Below, in pieces: positions 40,070-49,298 of a stretch of 64,000 bases of DNA. A program made the translations under genes and the position numbers. Within the stretch, counting starts at the first letter, position 1; every line of letters starts with the position of its first letter. The stretch is from Candidatus Bipolaricaulota bacterium (lineage in GTDB: Bacteria > Bipolaricaulota > Bipolaricaulia > RBG-16-55-9 > DRXL01). A model generated the notes under the pieces. That model saw only the letters and a program-made list of their open reading frames with translations, was not told the origin of the DNA and searched no databases. The stretch covers positions 16,910 through 80,909 of the forward strand of contig CALLJK010000016.1 of assembly GCA_938091745.1 (NCBI GenBank). Direction: 5' to 3'.

Positions 40070-41161
40070 ATGAATACTTACGCCATCCGACTCGAACGGC
40101 TCCGCGATACCCTACGGCGCAAAAAGCTCGATGGGTTTTGTTTAGTCAACGTCGAAGGTTCCGACAGATCGAATCTCTACTATCTGACGGGGTTTTCTGG
40201 GTCGTTTGGGGTGCTCATCATCACTAAAGACCGTCAGATCTTTCTCACGGATTCTCGCTACATCACCCGCGCGAAGGAGACCGTCTTAGACTATGAGGTG
40301 CTCGAGCTGAAAGGGCGCGTGACGACCGTTGCTCCGAGAATCAATCGATTAAAGATCAAAAATATCGCGATCAACGCCCCGACGACGAGCACCTGGCTCT
40401 TTCACCAACTCCGTGACAGACTAAAAAAGACAAGACTTGTGCCCGTTGCGGGCCTGGTCGAGACGCTGCGCGTTATAAAAGACGACTCTGAGATTCAAGC
40501 TATCGAGCGAGCGATCCAGCTGACAGATAAAGCTTTTGAATTTATTTTAGGCAAGGTAAAACCCGGGGTGACCGAGCGCGAACTCTCTTGGGAGATCGAA
40601 AAATATATTCGCACGCACGGGGGAGATGGGCTGGCGTTTGAGAGCATCGTGGCAACTGGAGCAACGACAGCTATGCCCCATTACGAGCCACAAGATCGAG
40701 AAGTTCAGAAGGGCGATTTCGTGCTCTTCGATATGGGGGCGAAAGTCGATCACTATTGTGCTGATCTGACGCGCACGGTCGTCGTGGGGCGCGCCAGTGC
40801 AGAGCAGAAGAAAATCTATAAGATCGTTCTTGAAGCTCAAGAGCGCGCTATAAGAAATTTACGGGCAGGGCTGACAAGCAAACAAGCCGACGCGCCCGCG
40901 CGGGAGACGATTGCCCAAGCCGGATATAAGAAGAACTTCGGGCACGGTACAGGACACGGCTTGGGACTCGATGTCCATGAAAGTCCCAGACTCTCGCCCT
41001 TGGGAAAGGATAAGCTGCAAGCGGGCAACGTCGTGACAGTCGAGCCGGGGATTTATTTACCGGGCTGGGGGGGCGTGCGCATTGAAGACGTCGCCGTGGT
41101 CGAAGAGAAGGGCTGTCGCGTCTTAACTCAAGCGCCAAAGAAGAGACTAATCGAAGTGTAA
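40070..41161 (+). CDS. M24 Xaa-Pro aminopeptidase/dipeptidase
   Basis: DMGAKVDHYCADLTRTVVVG, HGTGHGLGLDVHE, VVTVEPGIYLPGWGGVRIED. Confidence 0.95.
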   Translation: MNTYAIRLERLRDTLRRKKLDGFCLVNVEGSDRSNLYYLTGFSGSFGVLIITKDRQIFLTDSRYITRAKETVLDYEVLELKGRVTTVAPRINRLKIKNIAINAPTTSTWLFHQLRDRLKKTRLVPVAGLVETLRVIKDDSEIQAIERAIQLTDKAFEFILGKVKPGVTERELSWEIEKYIRTHGGDGLAFESIVATGATTAMPHYEPQDREVQKGDFVLFDMGAKVDHYCADLTRTVVVGRASAEQKKIYKIVLEAQERAIRNLRAGLTSKQADAPARETIAQAGYKKNFGHGTGHGLGLDVHESPRLSPLGKDKLQAGNVVTVEPGIYLPGWGGVRIEDVAVVEEKGCRVLTQAPKKRLIEV

Positions 41162-42490
41162 GACGCGTTGCTCTACTGTGCCGTATTTTCTCTGGAAGCC
41201 CTCTGGAGTCATCGCGCGCACTTTGCCGAAGATCAAGCGCTCCGGAAAGGGGCGATCATGGAGGCCCAAGCACCAGCCGACTCCGGCGTAACTGTTCGGA
41301 TCGCGCCCGTCCAAAGCGTACTTGTTGTTGAGATATAAGCCGATGCGGAGTGCTTCCTCCGGCCGAGCTGTCCAGACTAAAAGCCGCTTTCCCCAGTACA
41401 TTCGCAAGTAGTTATGCATCCGGCCCGTCTGCGCCAAGGCAGACTGGGCAGCGTTCCAGATTGGATCGTCTGTTCGCGCTGATTCTAGCTCTTCCAAAGT
41501 ATAGATAGCAGGACGTGGGTCGGCCACATGGGCCTGAAGCGTCTCCCGTGCCCAGCGAGGAAGCCCTTCCCAACGGTCATAGTCGGGATTGTACCAGACG
41601 AAATTGAGCGCTAGTTCGCGCCGAACGATCAACTCCTCGAGGAACGCATCCGCCTCAGGCCCGCCAACACGGGAGACTTCCAGGGCGATCTCCACTGGGG
41701 AGATCTGACCAAAGTGAAGATACGGGCTGAGTCCCGAGGTGACATCGTGGCGGGGGTCGCTGCGAAGATCACTATACCGAGGAAGACTCTTCTCCAGAAA
41801 GCGTTGGAGCCGCTGCCGTGCTGCGCTCGTTCCAGCAGGGAAGGAGACGGGTTTCACTGTCTGGTCTACTTCTAATAGCGAAAGAAGTCTCTCTGTGTCG
41901 GTCGGGTCCAGGGTGGGCTTGCTGAAGTTGGCCCGGATTCGAGGTGCTCGTTCCTGAAGAGGCTTGAGGAAGCGAGAGAGCATGGGCTGAATACGACGGC
42001 GCAAGACAGCTGCGCTCACCGCCGGGCGCGTATAAGCAATCTCTATTGGTACCACACAGTCCCCTTCTACTTCGACAACGAGACAAGGAGCACGCTCTGC
42101 TAAGGAGTGCCGCCACGCCCGCTGATGCCGTAGATACCCGCGGTCGGTCACTACGGCAGCAGCGTTCCGAGCCAAGTCTAGGGCCAAATCTGGCGGATGC
42201 CCCAGCTGCAGAACAAAGCCGATCCCGCGCTCCTGAAGGGCTTGTGCCGTCTCGCGAAGCCCTTCGAGCATCCAGGCATAATGGCGCAAGGTGGCCTCAG
42301 GATAGTGTGGGGTGAGGCCAAAACAGACAAGCAAGGGCAGTCTTTGCTCGTCCGCTAGGTCTACAGCAAACTCCAGCGCTGGGTTCCAGAAGGCTCTTTG
42401 GGAAGCTTGCATCCAGTAGAGGACGTACTGCCCGCTTGTGAGAGGCTGGCTATTGAGAGGGTGAATGCGTTCCGGTTCTATTCGTGTCAT
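41147..42490 (-). CDS. Class II CPD photolyase
   Basis: IHPLNSQPLTSGQYVLYWMQASQR, MHNYLRMYWGKRLLVWT, YLNNKYALDGRDPNSYAGVGWCLGLHDRPFPERLIFGKVRAMTPEGFQRKY. Confidence 0.93.
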   Translation of the reverse strand: MTRIEPERIHPLNSQPLTSGQYVLYWMQASQRAFWNPALEFAVDLADEQRLPLLVCFGLTPHYPEATLRHYAWMLEGLRETAQALQERGIGFVLQLGHPPDLALDLARNAAAVVTDRGYLRHQRAWRHSLAERAPCLVVEVEGDCVVPIEIAYTRPAVSAAVLRRRIQPMLSRFLKPLQERAPRIRANFSKPTLDPTDTERLLSLLEVDQTVKPVSFPAGTSAARQRLQRFLEKSLPRYSDLRSDPRHDVTSGLSPYLHFGQISPVEIALEVSRVGGPEADAFLEELIVRRELALNFVWYNPDYDRWEGLPRWARETLQAHVADPRPAIYTLEELESARTDDPIWNAAQSALAQTGRMHNYLRMYWGKRLLVWTARPEEALRIGLYLNNKYALDGRDPNSYAGVGWCLGLHDRPFPERLIFGKVRAMTPEGFQRKYGTVEQRVLHFD

Positions 42491-43383
42491 AGGACTCCTT
42501 CAAGTGCCAAAGCCTGGACTATTTCTAGTGCTTGGAGTGCGCTGCGCTCCTTGTCTTTGACCTCCAGCATCAGGTCAAAGTCATGAGGGCGGCTCTCCTC
42601 CAGGAACCGGCGGAAGTGGGCCTCGTCCAGCGCATAGGCGTGGCTCCCTGGACGACCCCCAGCTAGGGGGGAGGAGTAGTCTACCATCAAGGGGCCATCT
42701 TTAGGCCCCCAAGTCGCGGCTGCCGCCGCCAGCGCCTCTGGCAGTGTCCGCCCGTCCGGAGATATCTCCCAATGAAAGACGTCCAACAAGACAGGCAGGC
42801 CCGTTTCTTGGCTCACGGTCAGACAGTCGTCCAAGTTGAAGAGCCGCTCATCGTTCTCTACCACCAGCCGAGTCCGCACCGCTGGGTCTAGTCGCTTCAC
42901 TTCCCTGATGAAGCGCGCCAGCGCTGCTCGTTTATCCCCGTAGAGGCCGCCAATGTGAATCTGAATCTTCGCCGTCTGATCCAAGCCCAGAAGATCGAGG
43001 ACGCGAGCATGGTAAGTTAAGTCTCTGCGGGCAGCTGCCACGACTTCCGGGCGGGGTGAGTTGAGCAGGGTATACTGACCTGGATGCATGGAGATGCGCA
43101 TCCCGGTGGCGCGGATGAACTCGCCGATGCGCGCAAAGTCTTGAGCGAAGACCTGATCCCAAGGGAATTCGTTAGCCGGATGAGAAGCTAATGGAATCAG
43201 GTCTGAGGTGATGCGGAAGAAGAGAAGGCCCTTGTCGGCGTTCCAGCGCAGGATGCGCTCCAGACAAGCGAGGTTTCCGGCGACCGTCTCCTGGAGGCGC
43301 TCCCAAGAGAGATTGGCCAGCCGGAAGGTCCGGCTGGGGCGGCAGTCGAGAGAGAGATTGATGCAAGGGTAGCCGATGCGCAC
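42487..43383 (-). CDS. uvsE: UV DNA damage endonuclease (UvsE/UVDE)
   Basis: MRIGYPCINLSL, LFFRITSDLIPLASH, RISMHPGQYTLLNSP, LVVENDERLFNLDDCL. Confidence 0.93.
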   Translation of the reverse strand: MRIGYPCINLSLDCRPSRTFRLANLSWERLQETVAGNLACLERILRWNADKGLLFFRITSDLIPLASHPANEFPWDQVFAQDFARIGEFIRATGMRISMHPGQYTLLNSPRPEVVAAARRDLTYHARVLDLLGLDQTAKIQIHIGGLYGDKRAALARFIREVKRLDPAVRTRLVVENDERLFNLDDCLTVSQETGLPVLLDVFHWEISPDGRTLPEALAAAAATWGPKDGPLMVDYSSPLAGGRPGSHAYALDEAHFRRFLEESRPHDFDLMLEVKDKERSALQALEIVQALALEGVL

Positions 43384-44340
43384 TCAATCCCCTCCCTTCC
43401 CGGAATCGCTGAGGGAGACCAGCGCCTCTGGGAACGGCGAGAAGAAAGTCTGCACGGAGAGGTACGGCTCCCCAAAGCGGAGAATCCAAGCCCGCAGCAC
43501 TCCTACTGGCGTGCTCAGCGGTTGTCGTCCCTCTCGGTAGGCAGTCAGCAAATCCAGAAAGTACCCTTTCTCCGTCGGGGTGAGGCAGTCAGAGAGGTAG
43601 CCCATGGCGTGCATGAGGACGTTGACCACGGCGGGGCGACGAGGCGGACGAATCAGCGCTGCCCGAAATCCGGCAGCGTATTCCGCCGCGATTTCACCAA
43701 AGGGCTTGTGCTGGGGGTTGGCGACGACCTGGCCCAGTTCTCGCAGGCGGGTCTGGTTATAAGCCATTAGCAAGAATTTGTGACGGGTGTGGAAGTCGAC
43801 TAGTGCCTTCATCTGGCCTGATTCCACCACCTCTCGCAGCCGGGCCAGCGCGAAAACAGCAGTGAGAAAGTGCTCCCGAATGGCCCGGTTAGTCAGTCGG
43901 CCCTCGTCTTCCACGGGGAGGTCAGGGAAGCGGGAGAGGACCGCTCTGCCGAACATTCCTGGTCCGGCTCCCACTGATGGCGCCTTCTCCGGCGCCGCGT
44001 AGATTTTGGCGTCTTTGATCCCGCATGACGGAGAACGATTTTTGAGGATGAAACCGTCCACCGGCGGGAGTGAGTCTAGAAAGGATGTAGCGAAGGCCTG
44101 CATGGCTTCTGTCAAGTCCCGGCCGGTGTCAGGCTGGAGGAGACGGGGTTTGCCGCCGATGCGGACCAGTCGGACTGGTGAACGGGGCGCACCCAAGCCT
44201 AGTTCCAGCTCTGGGCAGACAGTGATGAACTCTACAAACTCCCGGAGGGAATCCACTACCGAGTCAGGGATGACGCTGCCGTCGTAGCGGCAGTGGTCAA
44301 ACCCCAGACATTTGCTAATGACGATACGAGGTTTAGGCAT
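43384..44340 (-). CDS. DUF523-DUF1722 (YbgA-like) protein
   Basis: RIVISKCLGFDHCRYDGS, CPELELGLGAPRSPVRLV, LKNRSPSCGIKDAKIY, C-terminal HTRHKFLLMAYNQ. Confidence 0.88.
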   Translation of the reverse strand: MPKPRIVISKCLGFDHCRYDGSVIPDSVVDSLREFVEFITVCPELELGLGAPRSPVRLVRIGGKPRLLQPDTGRDLTEAMQAFATSFLDSLPPVDGFILKNRSPSCGIKDAKIYAAPEKAPSVGAGPGMFGRAVLSRFPDLPVEDEGRLTNRAIREHFLTAVFALARLREVVESGQMKALVDFHTRHKFLLMAYNQTRLRELGQVVANPQHKPFGEIAAEYAAGFRAALIRPPRRPAVVNVLMHAMGYLSDCLTPTEKGYFLDLLTAYREGRQPLSTPVGVLRAWILRFGEPYLSVQTFFSPFPEALVSLSDSGKGGD

Positions 44341-44370
44341 AAGATACCTTTCCGCGGTCACCATCGGGAG

Positions 44371-45000
44371 TCACAAATCTAAGATTCCCTCACAGCCCTC
44401 CTCCCAGGCCTGCAGGATCGTCTGGGCGACTTGCTGAGGCGAGAGGGCGTTTGCAGGGATGCGGAAGGGAACCTTGTTCCAAAGAGGGGTCCTCACTGCT
44501 TGAGGCCGGACGACCGTGAGTGGGCGACGTGTCTCTTTCCGGATGACCTCGGCCAGTGCTTCCAGGCCGGCTTTGGCTGCGGCATACGCGCCCAGACCTG
44601 GGAGGCGCAGCCGTTCATGCTGAGCACCCAGCAGAAATAGATGGGCTCTTGGGGACAGATATGGCATAGCTGCTTGTGTGGCCAAGTAGACCCCAGTCAG
44701 GTTAGCGTCCAGAATCCGTCGCCAATCCTCTAGGCTCATCTCAGCGACCTTCGTCGAGAGAATGTCGCCGACAGCGTAGAGAAACACATCGAAAGGAGCA
44801 GCTTCTTCGGCAGCCCGCTCTACTGCTGCAGCAACTTCCTCCGGCTTAGTTACATCGCTCGTGACGACATGGGGAGTCACCGCCTCTAGCCCCTGCCAAC
44901 TACGAGCCACGGCTACAACAGTATGGCCCTTTGTCACGAAGATTTCTGCTAATGCACGGCCGATGCCGCCGGCAGCACCCCAGATGAGCACATTGGCCAT
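44371..45000 (-). CDS. Short-chain dehydrogenase/reductase
   Basis: VLIWGAAGGIGRALAEIF, YAAAKAGLEAL. Confidence 0.85.
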   Translation of the reverse strand: MANVLIWGAAGGIGRALAEIFVTKGHTVVAVARSWQGLEAVTPHVVTSDVTKPEEVAAAVERAAEEAAPFDVFLYAVGDILSTKVAEMSLEDWRRILDANLTGVYLATQAAMPYLSPRAHLFLLGAQHERLRLPGLGAYAAAKAGLEALAEVIRKETRRPLTVVRPQAVRTPLWNKVPFRIPANALSPQQVAQTILQAWEEGCEGILDL

Positions 45001-45022
45001 AAACTAAACCTCCTGATAAAGC

Positions 45023-45304
45023 TCAGCTACCACGAACTTCTTTTTTCGTCTTCTTAAAGAACTCTTGCACTTTCTCTTTTGGGACGTCGAGCCGCTGGGC
45101 AAGCTTTTCTATCTCTTCGGGAGAGACGTCCTCATCAAGCCATTGCTCTAATTTTGCTAAATCGACGCGCCAGCGGCCCTCGATCTTCTCCGCGGGCAGT
45201 TCTCCAGACTCCATCATCTCGTAGATTTTTTCTATGGGAATCCCCAGATACTGCGAGACCTGCCAGGGGCGCAGAAAGCCTCCGACGCTCTTGTCTGCGG
45301 GCAT
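45023..45304 (-). CDS. Excisionase/MerR-type HTH-domain protein
   Basis: FLRPWQVSQYLGIPIEKIYEMMESGELPAEKIEGRWRVDLAKLEQWLDE. Confidence 0.75.
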   Translation of the reverse strand: MPADKSVGGFLRPWQVSQYLGIPIEKIYEMMESGELPAEKIEGRWRVDLAKLEQWLDEDVSPEEIEKLAQRLDVPKEKVQEFFKKTKKEVRGS

Positions 45305-45314
45305 AAATCTCCTC

Positions 45315-46973
45315 CTACGGATTGAGTCGCGGCATCTTAATGCCCTTCTCCCGCGCGACTTTGATCGCTTCTTCGTAGCCCGCGTCGGCGTGGCGCACTA
45401 CCCCTAAACCCGGATCGGCTGTGAGCACGCGCTCCAATCTTCTATCGGCTTCTCGTGTGCCGTCACAGACGATCACCATCCCGGCGTGAATAGATTTCCC
45501 GATCCCCACCCCACCGCCGTGATGCACCGAGACCCACGTCGCCCCGCAAACGGCGTTCAACAGCGCATTCAGAATGGGCCAATCTGCTATCGCGTCTGAG
45601 CCGTCCTTCATCCCCTCGGTCTCACGATAGGGCGACGCGACTGAGCCAGCATCCAAGTGATCACGCCCGATGACGATTGGAGCTTTCAGCTCGCCCTTGC
45701 GCACTAATTCGTTAAAGTACAGCCCGGCCTTGGCGCGCTCTCCATACCCCAGCCAACAAATCCGTGCTGGCAGCCCCTGAAACTTCACGCGCTTTTGTGC
45801 CATCTTGATCCAACGGGTGAGCGCTTCGTCTTTGGGGAAAAGCTCTAAAATAGCTTGGTCGGTTCTGTAGATGTCTTGCGGGTCTCCAGAGAGGGCTGCC
45901 CAGCGGAACGGGCCTTTCCCCTCGCAGAACAACGGTCGAATATACGCTGGGACAAAGCCTGGAAACTGAAAGGGGTCTGGGTGTCCGCCCCGTTGGGCTT
46001 GCCCACGAAGATTATTCCCATAATCGAAGACAACAGCTCCGGCTTTTTGCATATCGATCATCGCTTGCACATGCCGCACCATCGAAGCAAACGACAGCTC
46101 GATATATTTCTCAGGGTTCTCGCGGCGTAGCTTCAGCGCTTCGTCATAGCTCATCCCGCCGGGGACGTAGCCGTTCAGCTCGTCGTGCGCGGCTGTTTGA
46201 TCAGTAACGACATCGGGGATGATATTTCTGCGCACAAGCTCCGGGTAGACATCGGCAGCATTGCCCAACAGCCCGATCGAGATCGCGCGCCCAGACTCTT
46301 TGTATTCTCTAACAAGATCGAGGGCTTCATCGAGGTCGTGCGTCCAGGTGTCAAGGTAATTTGTCTTCAAGCGTCGCTCGATCTTTTCGGGGTTGATCTC
46401 GACGATCAAGCCGACGCCCTCGTTCATCGTAATAGCTAAGGGCTGCGCGCCGCCCATCTCGCCCAAGCCTGCCGAGAGCACAAACTTGCCCTTGAGCGAG
46501 CCGCCAAAGTGCTTCTTCGCTACTGAAGCTAATGTCTCGTAGGTGCCCTGGAGAATCCCCTGAGTCCCGATATAGATCCAACTCCCAGCAGTCATTTGGC
46601 CATACATAATAAGCCCTTTGCGCTCGAGCTCTCTGAACTTCTCCCACGTCGCCCAGTGGGGCACTAAGAGCGAGTTTGCAATCAGCACGCGCGGGGCGTC
46701 GGGATGGGTCTTGAAGACCGCGACGGGCTTGCCAGACTGCACCAAGAGCGTCTCGTCGAGTTCGAGTTCTTTGAGAGTGTTGACAATTGCCCAGAAATCT
46801 TCCCACGATCGGGCAGCCTTGCCCGTTCCCCCATAGACGATCAAGTTCGCGGGGTCTCCGGCGACTTCGGGGTCAAGATTGTTCATAAGCATTCTCAACG
46901 GAGCTTCAGTCAGCCAGCTCTTGCACATCAGCTGTGTGCCGCGTGGGGCACGAATCTCAGTCGCAACGGTCAT
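45315..46973 (-). CDS. hutU: Urocanate hydratase
   Basis: Long conserved match: [57 protein letters not shown]. Confidence 0.96.
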   Translation of the reverse strand: MTVATEIRAPRGTQLMCKSWLTEAPLRMLMNNLDPEVAGDPANLIVYGGTGKAARSWEDFWAIVNTLKELELDETLLVQSGKPVAVFKTHPDAPRVLIANSLLVPHWATWEKFRELERKGLIMYGQMTAGSWIYIGTQGILQGTYETLASVAKKHFGGSLKGKFVLSAGLGEMGGAQPLAITMNEGVGLIVEINPEKIERRLKTNYLDTWTHDLDEALDLVREYKESGRAISIGLLGNAADVYPELVRRNIIPDVVTDQTAAHDELNGYVPGGMSYDEALKLRRENPEKYIELSFASMVRHVQAMIDMQKAGAVVFDYGNNLRGQAQRGGHPDPFQFPGFVPAYIRPLFCEGKGPFRWAALSGDPQDIYRTDQAILELFPKDEALTRWIKMAQKRVKFQGLPARICWLGYGERAKAGLYFNELVRKGELKAPIVIGRDHLDAGSVASPYRETEGMKDGSDAIADWPILNALLNAVCGATWVSVHHGGGVGIGKSIHAGMVIVCDGTREADRRLERVLTADPGLGVVRHADAGYEEAIKVAREKGIKMPRLNP

Positions 46974-47030
46974 AAGATCCTCCTTGCAAAAGCATTATAA
47001 GCTAAGGGGAATCATCTTGGCAAGAGGGGC

Positions 47031-47122
47031 TTTGAATCACGGAAAGCACTGAAAAAGCCACGGAAGGCACGGAAAAGATCTTCTGTGTAATCCGTGCCCC
47101 TCCGCGCCTTCCGTGATTCAAA
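47031..47122. repeat. Intergenic inverted repeat of CACGGAA type
   Basis: TTTGAATCACGGAAAGCAC ... GCGCCTTCCGTGATTCAAA with internal CACGGAAGGCACGGAA. Confidence 0.7.
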
Positions 47123-47187
47123 TAGACATCCCTTCCCCGTTTGTGCTAGAATAAGCCATCAAGCGATCATCACGTAAAGGGGGAGTC

Positions 47188-47901
47188 ATGAAGTCCGCGA
47201 AGATCGTGTTCGTGCTTGTTCTCTTAACAGCTCTTGCTCCAGTGGCCACGCGCGCGCAAGCGCCCACCGTACAACTCAGTCTCGAACTCTTTGGCCCGTG
47301 GGCCTTGTGTGCTCCAGAGCTTGACGATGCCCTCGCGTGCACGATGCGCCTGGGCCAGACGCTCCAAGTCTGGGTGCAAGCCCATAGTATCCCTTCATGG
47401 GTGCCTGTCAGGCTGATCGCAAACTGGCTTCCAGACAACGCCTCGTTCGAGTCGGTCTGGCGTCAAGGCGAAGCCGTCCAAGTCTTCACCTTCACGCCTA
47501 CGGAAGCGCACGTCACCAAGCCCGAAGAGCCGTTAATAGTGCGCTTCATCGCGCGCACCGACTACGACAGCATCTCCAGAGAGCTCAGAATCTATGTGCG
47601 GGCCAACCAGCCCCCACAAGCCGTCACTAACCCCGATCAGACCGTCGCGCCGTATCAGCTTGTCTTACTGAGTGCGTTCGACAGCTCTGATCCTGACGGT
47701 GATGTCTTGTACTATCGTTGGGATCAGATCTCTGGTCCCCCAGTATTGCTCTTTGGCGCGGAGACGCTTTATGCGATCTTCTTAGCGCCATCAGAGCCGG
47801 CGACGCTTGTCTTTCGCTTGACCGTGAGCGATGGAGCGTTTAGCGTCTCCAAGGACGTTACCGTGACTGTAACGCCTGACTGTCCTTGCCGGGACCCCTA
47901 G
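47188..47901 (+). CDS. Secreted protein with C-terminal PKD-like domain
   Basis: Signal peptide; NQPPQAVTNPDQTVAPYQLVLLSAFDSSDPDGDVLYYRWDQ. Confidence 0.75.
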   Translation: MKSAKIVFVLVLLTALAPVATRAQAPTVQLSLELFGPWALCAPELDDALACTMRLGQTLQVWVQAHSIPSWVPVRLIANWLPDNASFESVWRQGEAVQVFTFTPTEAHVTKPEEPLIVRFIARTDYDSISRELRIYVRANQPPQAVTNPDQTVAPYQLVLLSAFDSSDPDGDVLYYRWDQISGPPVLLFGAETLYAIFLAPSEPATLVFRLTVSDGAFSVSKDVTVTVTPDCPCRDP

Positions 47902-47918
47902 AATGAGTCGGTGAGGTA

Positions 47919-48689
47919 TTGAAGCAGTTTCGGCTCATCTATCCCTCAGTTTTGGTGTTTGTTGGGTTGCTGGCCGCATGGGAATTCTCCGTGCGCCTGG
48001 CAAGTGTGCCGCCATTTATTCTTCCTAGCCCAAGCCAGATCGCTTTACGGTTTGTCTCAGATTTTGGGTTGCTCGCTGAGCACTTTCTCGTCACGCTGGG
48101 CGAGATTGCGTTAGGGTTTGTGATCGCGCTGGTGAGCGCGTTCGCGGTGGCGCTCGCGATCTTTTATAGTAAGACAATCGAGCGCGTCTTCTATCCCATT
48201 ATTATCTTCTTGCAAAACATGCCGCTCTTTGCCATTGCCCCGTTATTAAAACTTTGGCTGGGCTTTACGATCTGGCCTAAAGTCACGGTCGCGGCGATCA
48301 TCGCGTTCTTCCCCATCGTCGTTAATACCGTAGATGGGCTTCGCGCGACCGACCCCGATCTGATAGATCTTCTCAGAATTTTCGGGGCGTCGCGGCGGCA
48401 GATACTCCAAAAAGTTCAGTTGCCCTCGGCGTTGCCGTTTCTCTTTTCAGGAGCGCGGGTGGGGATCACGCTCAGCGTCGTCGGTGCAGTCATCGGCGAG
48501 TGGGTCGGAGCGCAAGCGGGCTTAGGCTACGTGATGTTGCGCGCCAACGCGACGCTCAAGACTGACTTAGTTTTTGCAGCGATCTTCGCTTTAGCGCTCT
48601 TGGGCGTTCTGCTCTTTGGGCTCTTAACACTCTTCGAGCGCTGGGCGCTGCCGTGGCGCAGGCTCCATCATGCTAATCATGAGCTGTGA
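47919..48689 (+). CDS. SsuC/TauC-type ABC transporter permease (no linked ATPase)
   Basis: Binding-protein-dependent permease motif ATDPDLIDLLRIFGASRRQILQKVQLPSALPFLFSGARVGI; TTG start. Confidence 0.85.
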   Translation: MKQFRLIYPSVLVFVGLLAAWEFSVRLASVPPFILPSPSQIALRFVSDFGLLAEHFLVTLGEIALGFVIALVSAFAVALAIFYSKTIERVFYPIIIFLQNMPLFAIAPLLKLWLGFTIWPKVTVAAIIAFFPIVVNTVDGLRATDPDLIDLLRIFGASRRQILQKVQLPSALPFLFSGARVGITLSVVGAVIGEWVGAQAGLGYVMLRANATLKTDLVFAAIFALALLGVLLFGLLTLFERWALPWRRLHHANHEL

Positions 48690-48911
48690 TTTCATGCAAA
48701 ATAGCCAAGTCTTGCTTCACGGTGAAATAAAACCGATAGTGCTTAAATCCCTCTAGCGCGATCGTAGAGTTTAAGATCAAGTGACGGGTGAGCTGTGTCT
48801 CTCAATAGAAGTCCTAGCTGCTTTCCAAAAGCTTTTTGTTATAGCCGGAGGCATAGCAGCGAAATTGCGCACAAAGTGGAGCGTCATTTCAACGCGACGG
48901 ATAACCAGCAT
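48673..48911 (-). pseudogene. RelE/ParE-like toxin remnant with at least two frame disruptions
   Basis: Minus strand, three frames: MLVIRRVEMTLHFVRNFAAMPPAITKSFWKAART / LLRDTAHPSLDLKLYDRARGI / KHYRFYFTVKQDLAILHEITAHD*. Confidence 0.65.
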
Positions 48912-48923
48912 GAAGGCATAATT

Positions 48924-49196
48924 TCAAAGTGTAATACCCTGCAGCTTCTTGTTCAGCTCTCGCTCTGGCACATCAAGGAGCCAGCGCACTCTCTTTGGAT
49001 CATAGCGCTTGCCTAATTTGGCAGCTTGACGGAGAGCTTTCTCCATAAGCACAAGAAGGTCTTGAGCGGCGTATAAAAACTCCATAGCGTCATGAGCGGT
49101 CTCAAAAGGACCGAAGACCCGGCCAGCCCGCTGCTCGGCTAGGGATTCTTCCAGACCTTCCTTTAGCGCCCTTGCTTTCGTTGTATATTTCGCCAT
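48924..49196 (-). CDS. Small antitoxin-like protein upstream of toxin remnant
   Basis: MAKYTTKARALKEGLEESLAEQRAGRVFGPFETAHDAMEFLYA; located immediately 5' of the toxin remnant. Confidence 0.5.
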   Translation of the reverse strand: MAKYTTKARALKEGLEESLAEQRAGRVFGPFETAHDAMEFLYAAQDLLVLMEKALRQAAKLGKRYDPKRVRWLLDVPERELNKKLQGITL

Positions 49197-49298
49197 GGCG
49201 AAGAAGAGTATAGCTAAGCAGAACTCTATCGTCAAGGTAGTATAAAGAGTTCTCGGAGTGCCACTGAGATCGCAAGCTTCTATGATGCCTCCTTAGAG

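Noticed and set aside
48795-49016. 73-aa plus-strand ORF
   Set aside because: Antisense to the toxin remnant and antitoxin-like ORF, which explain the region better
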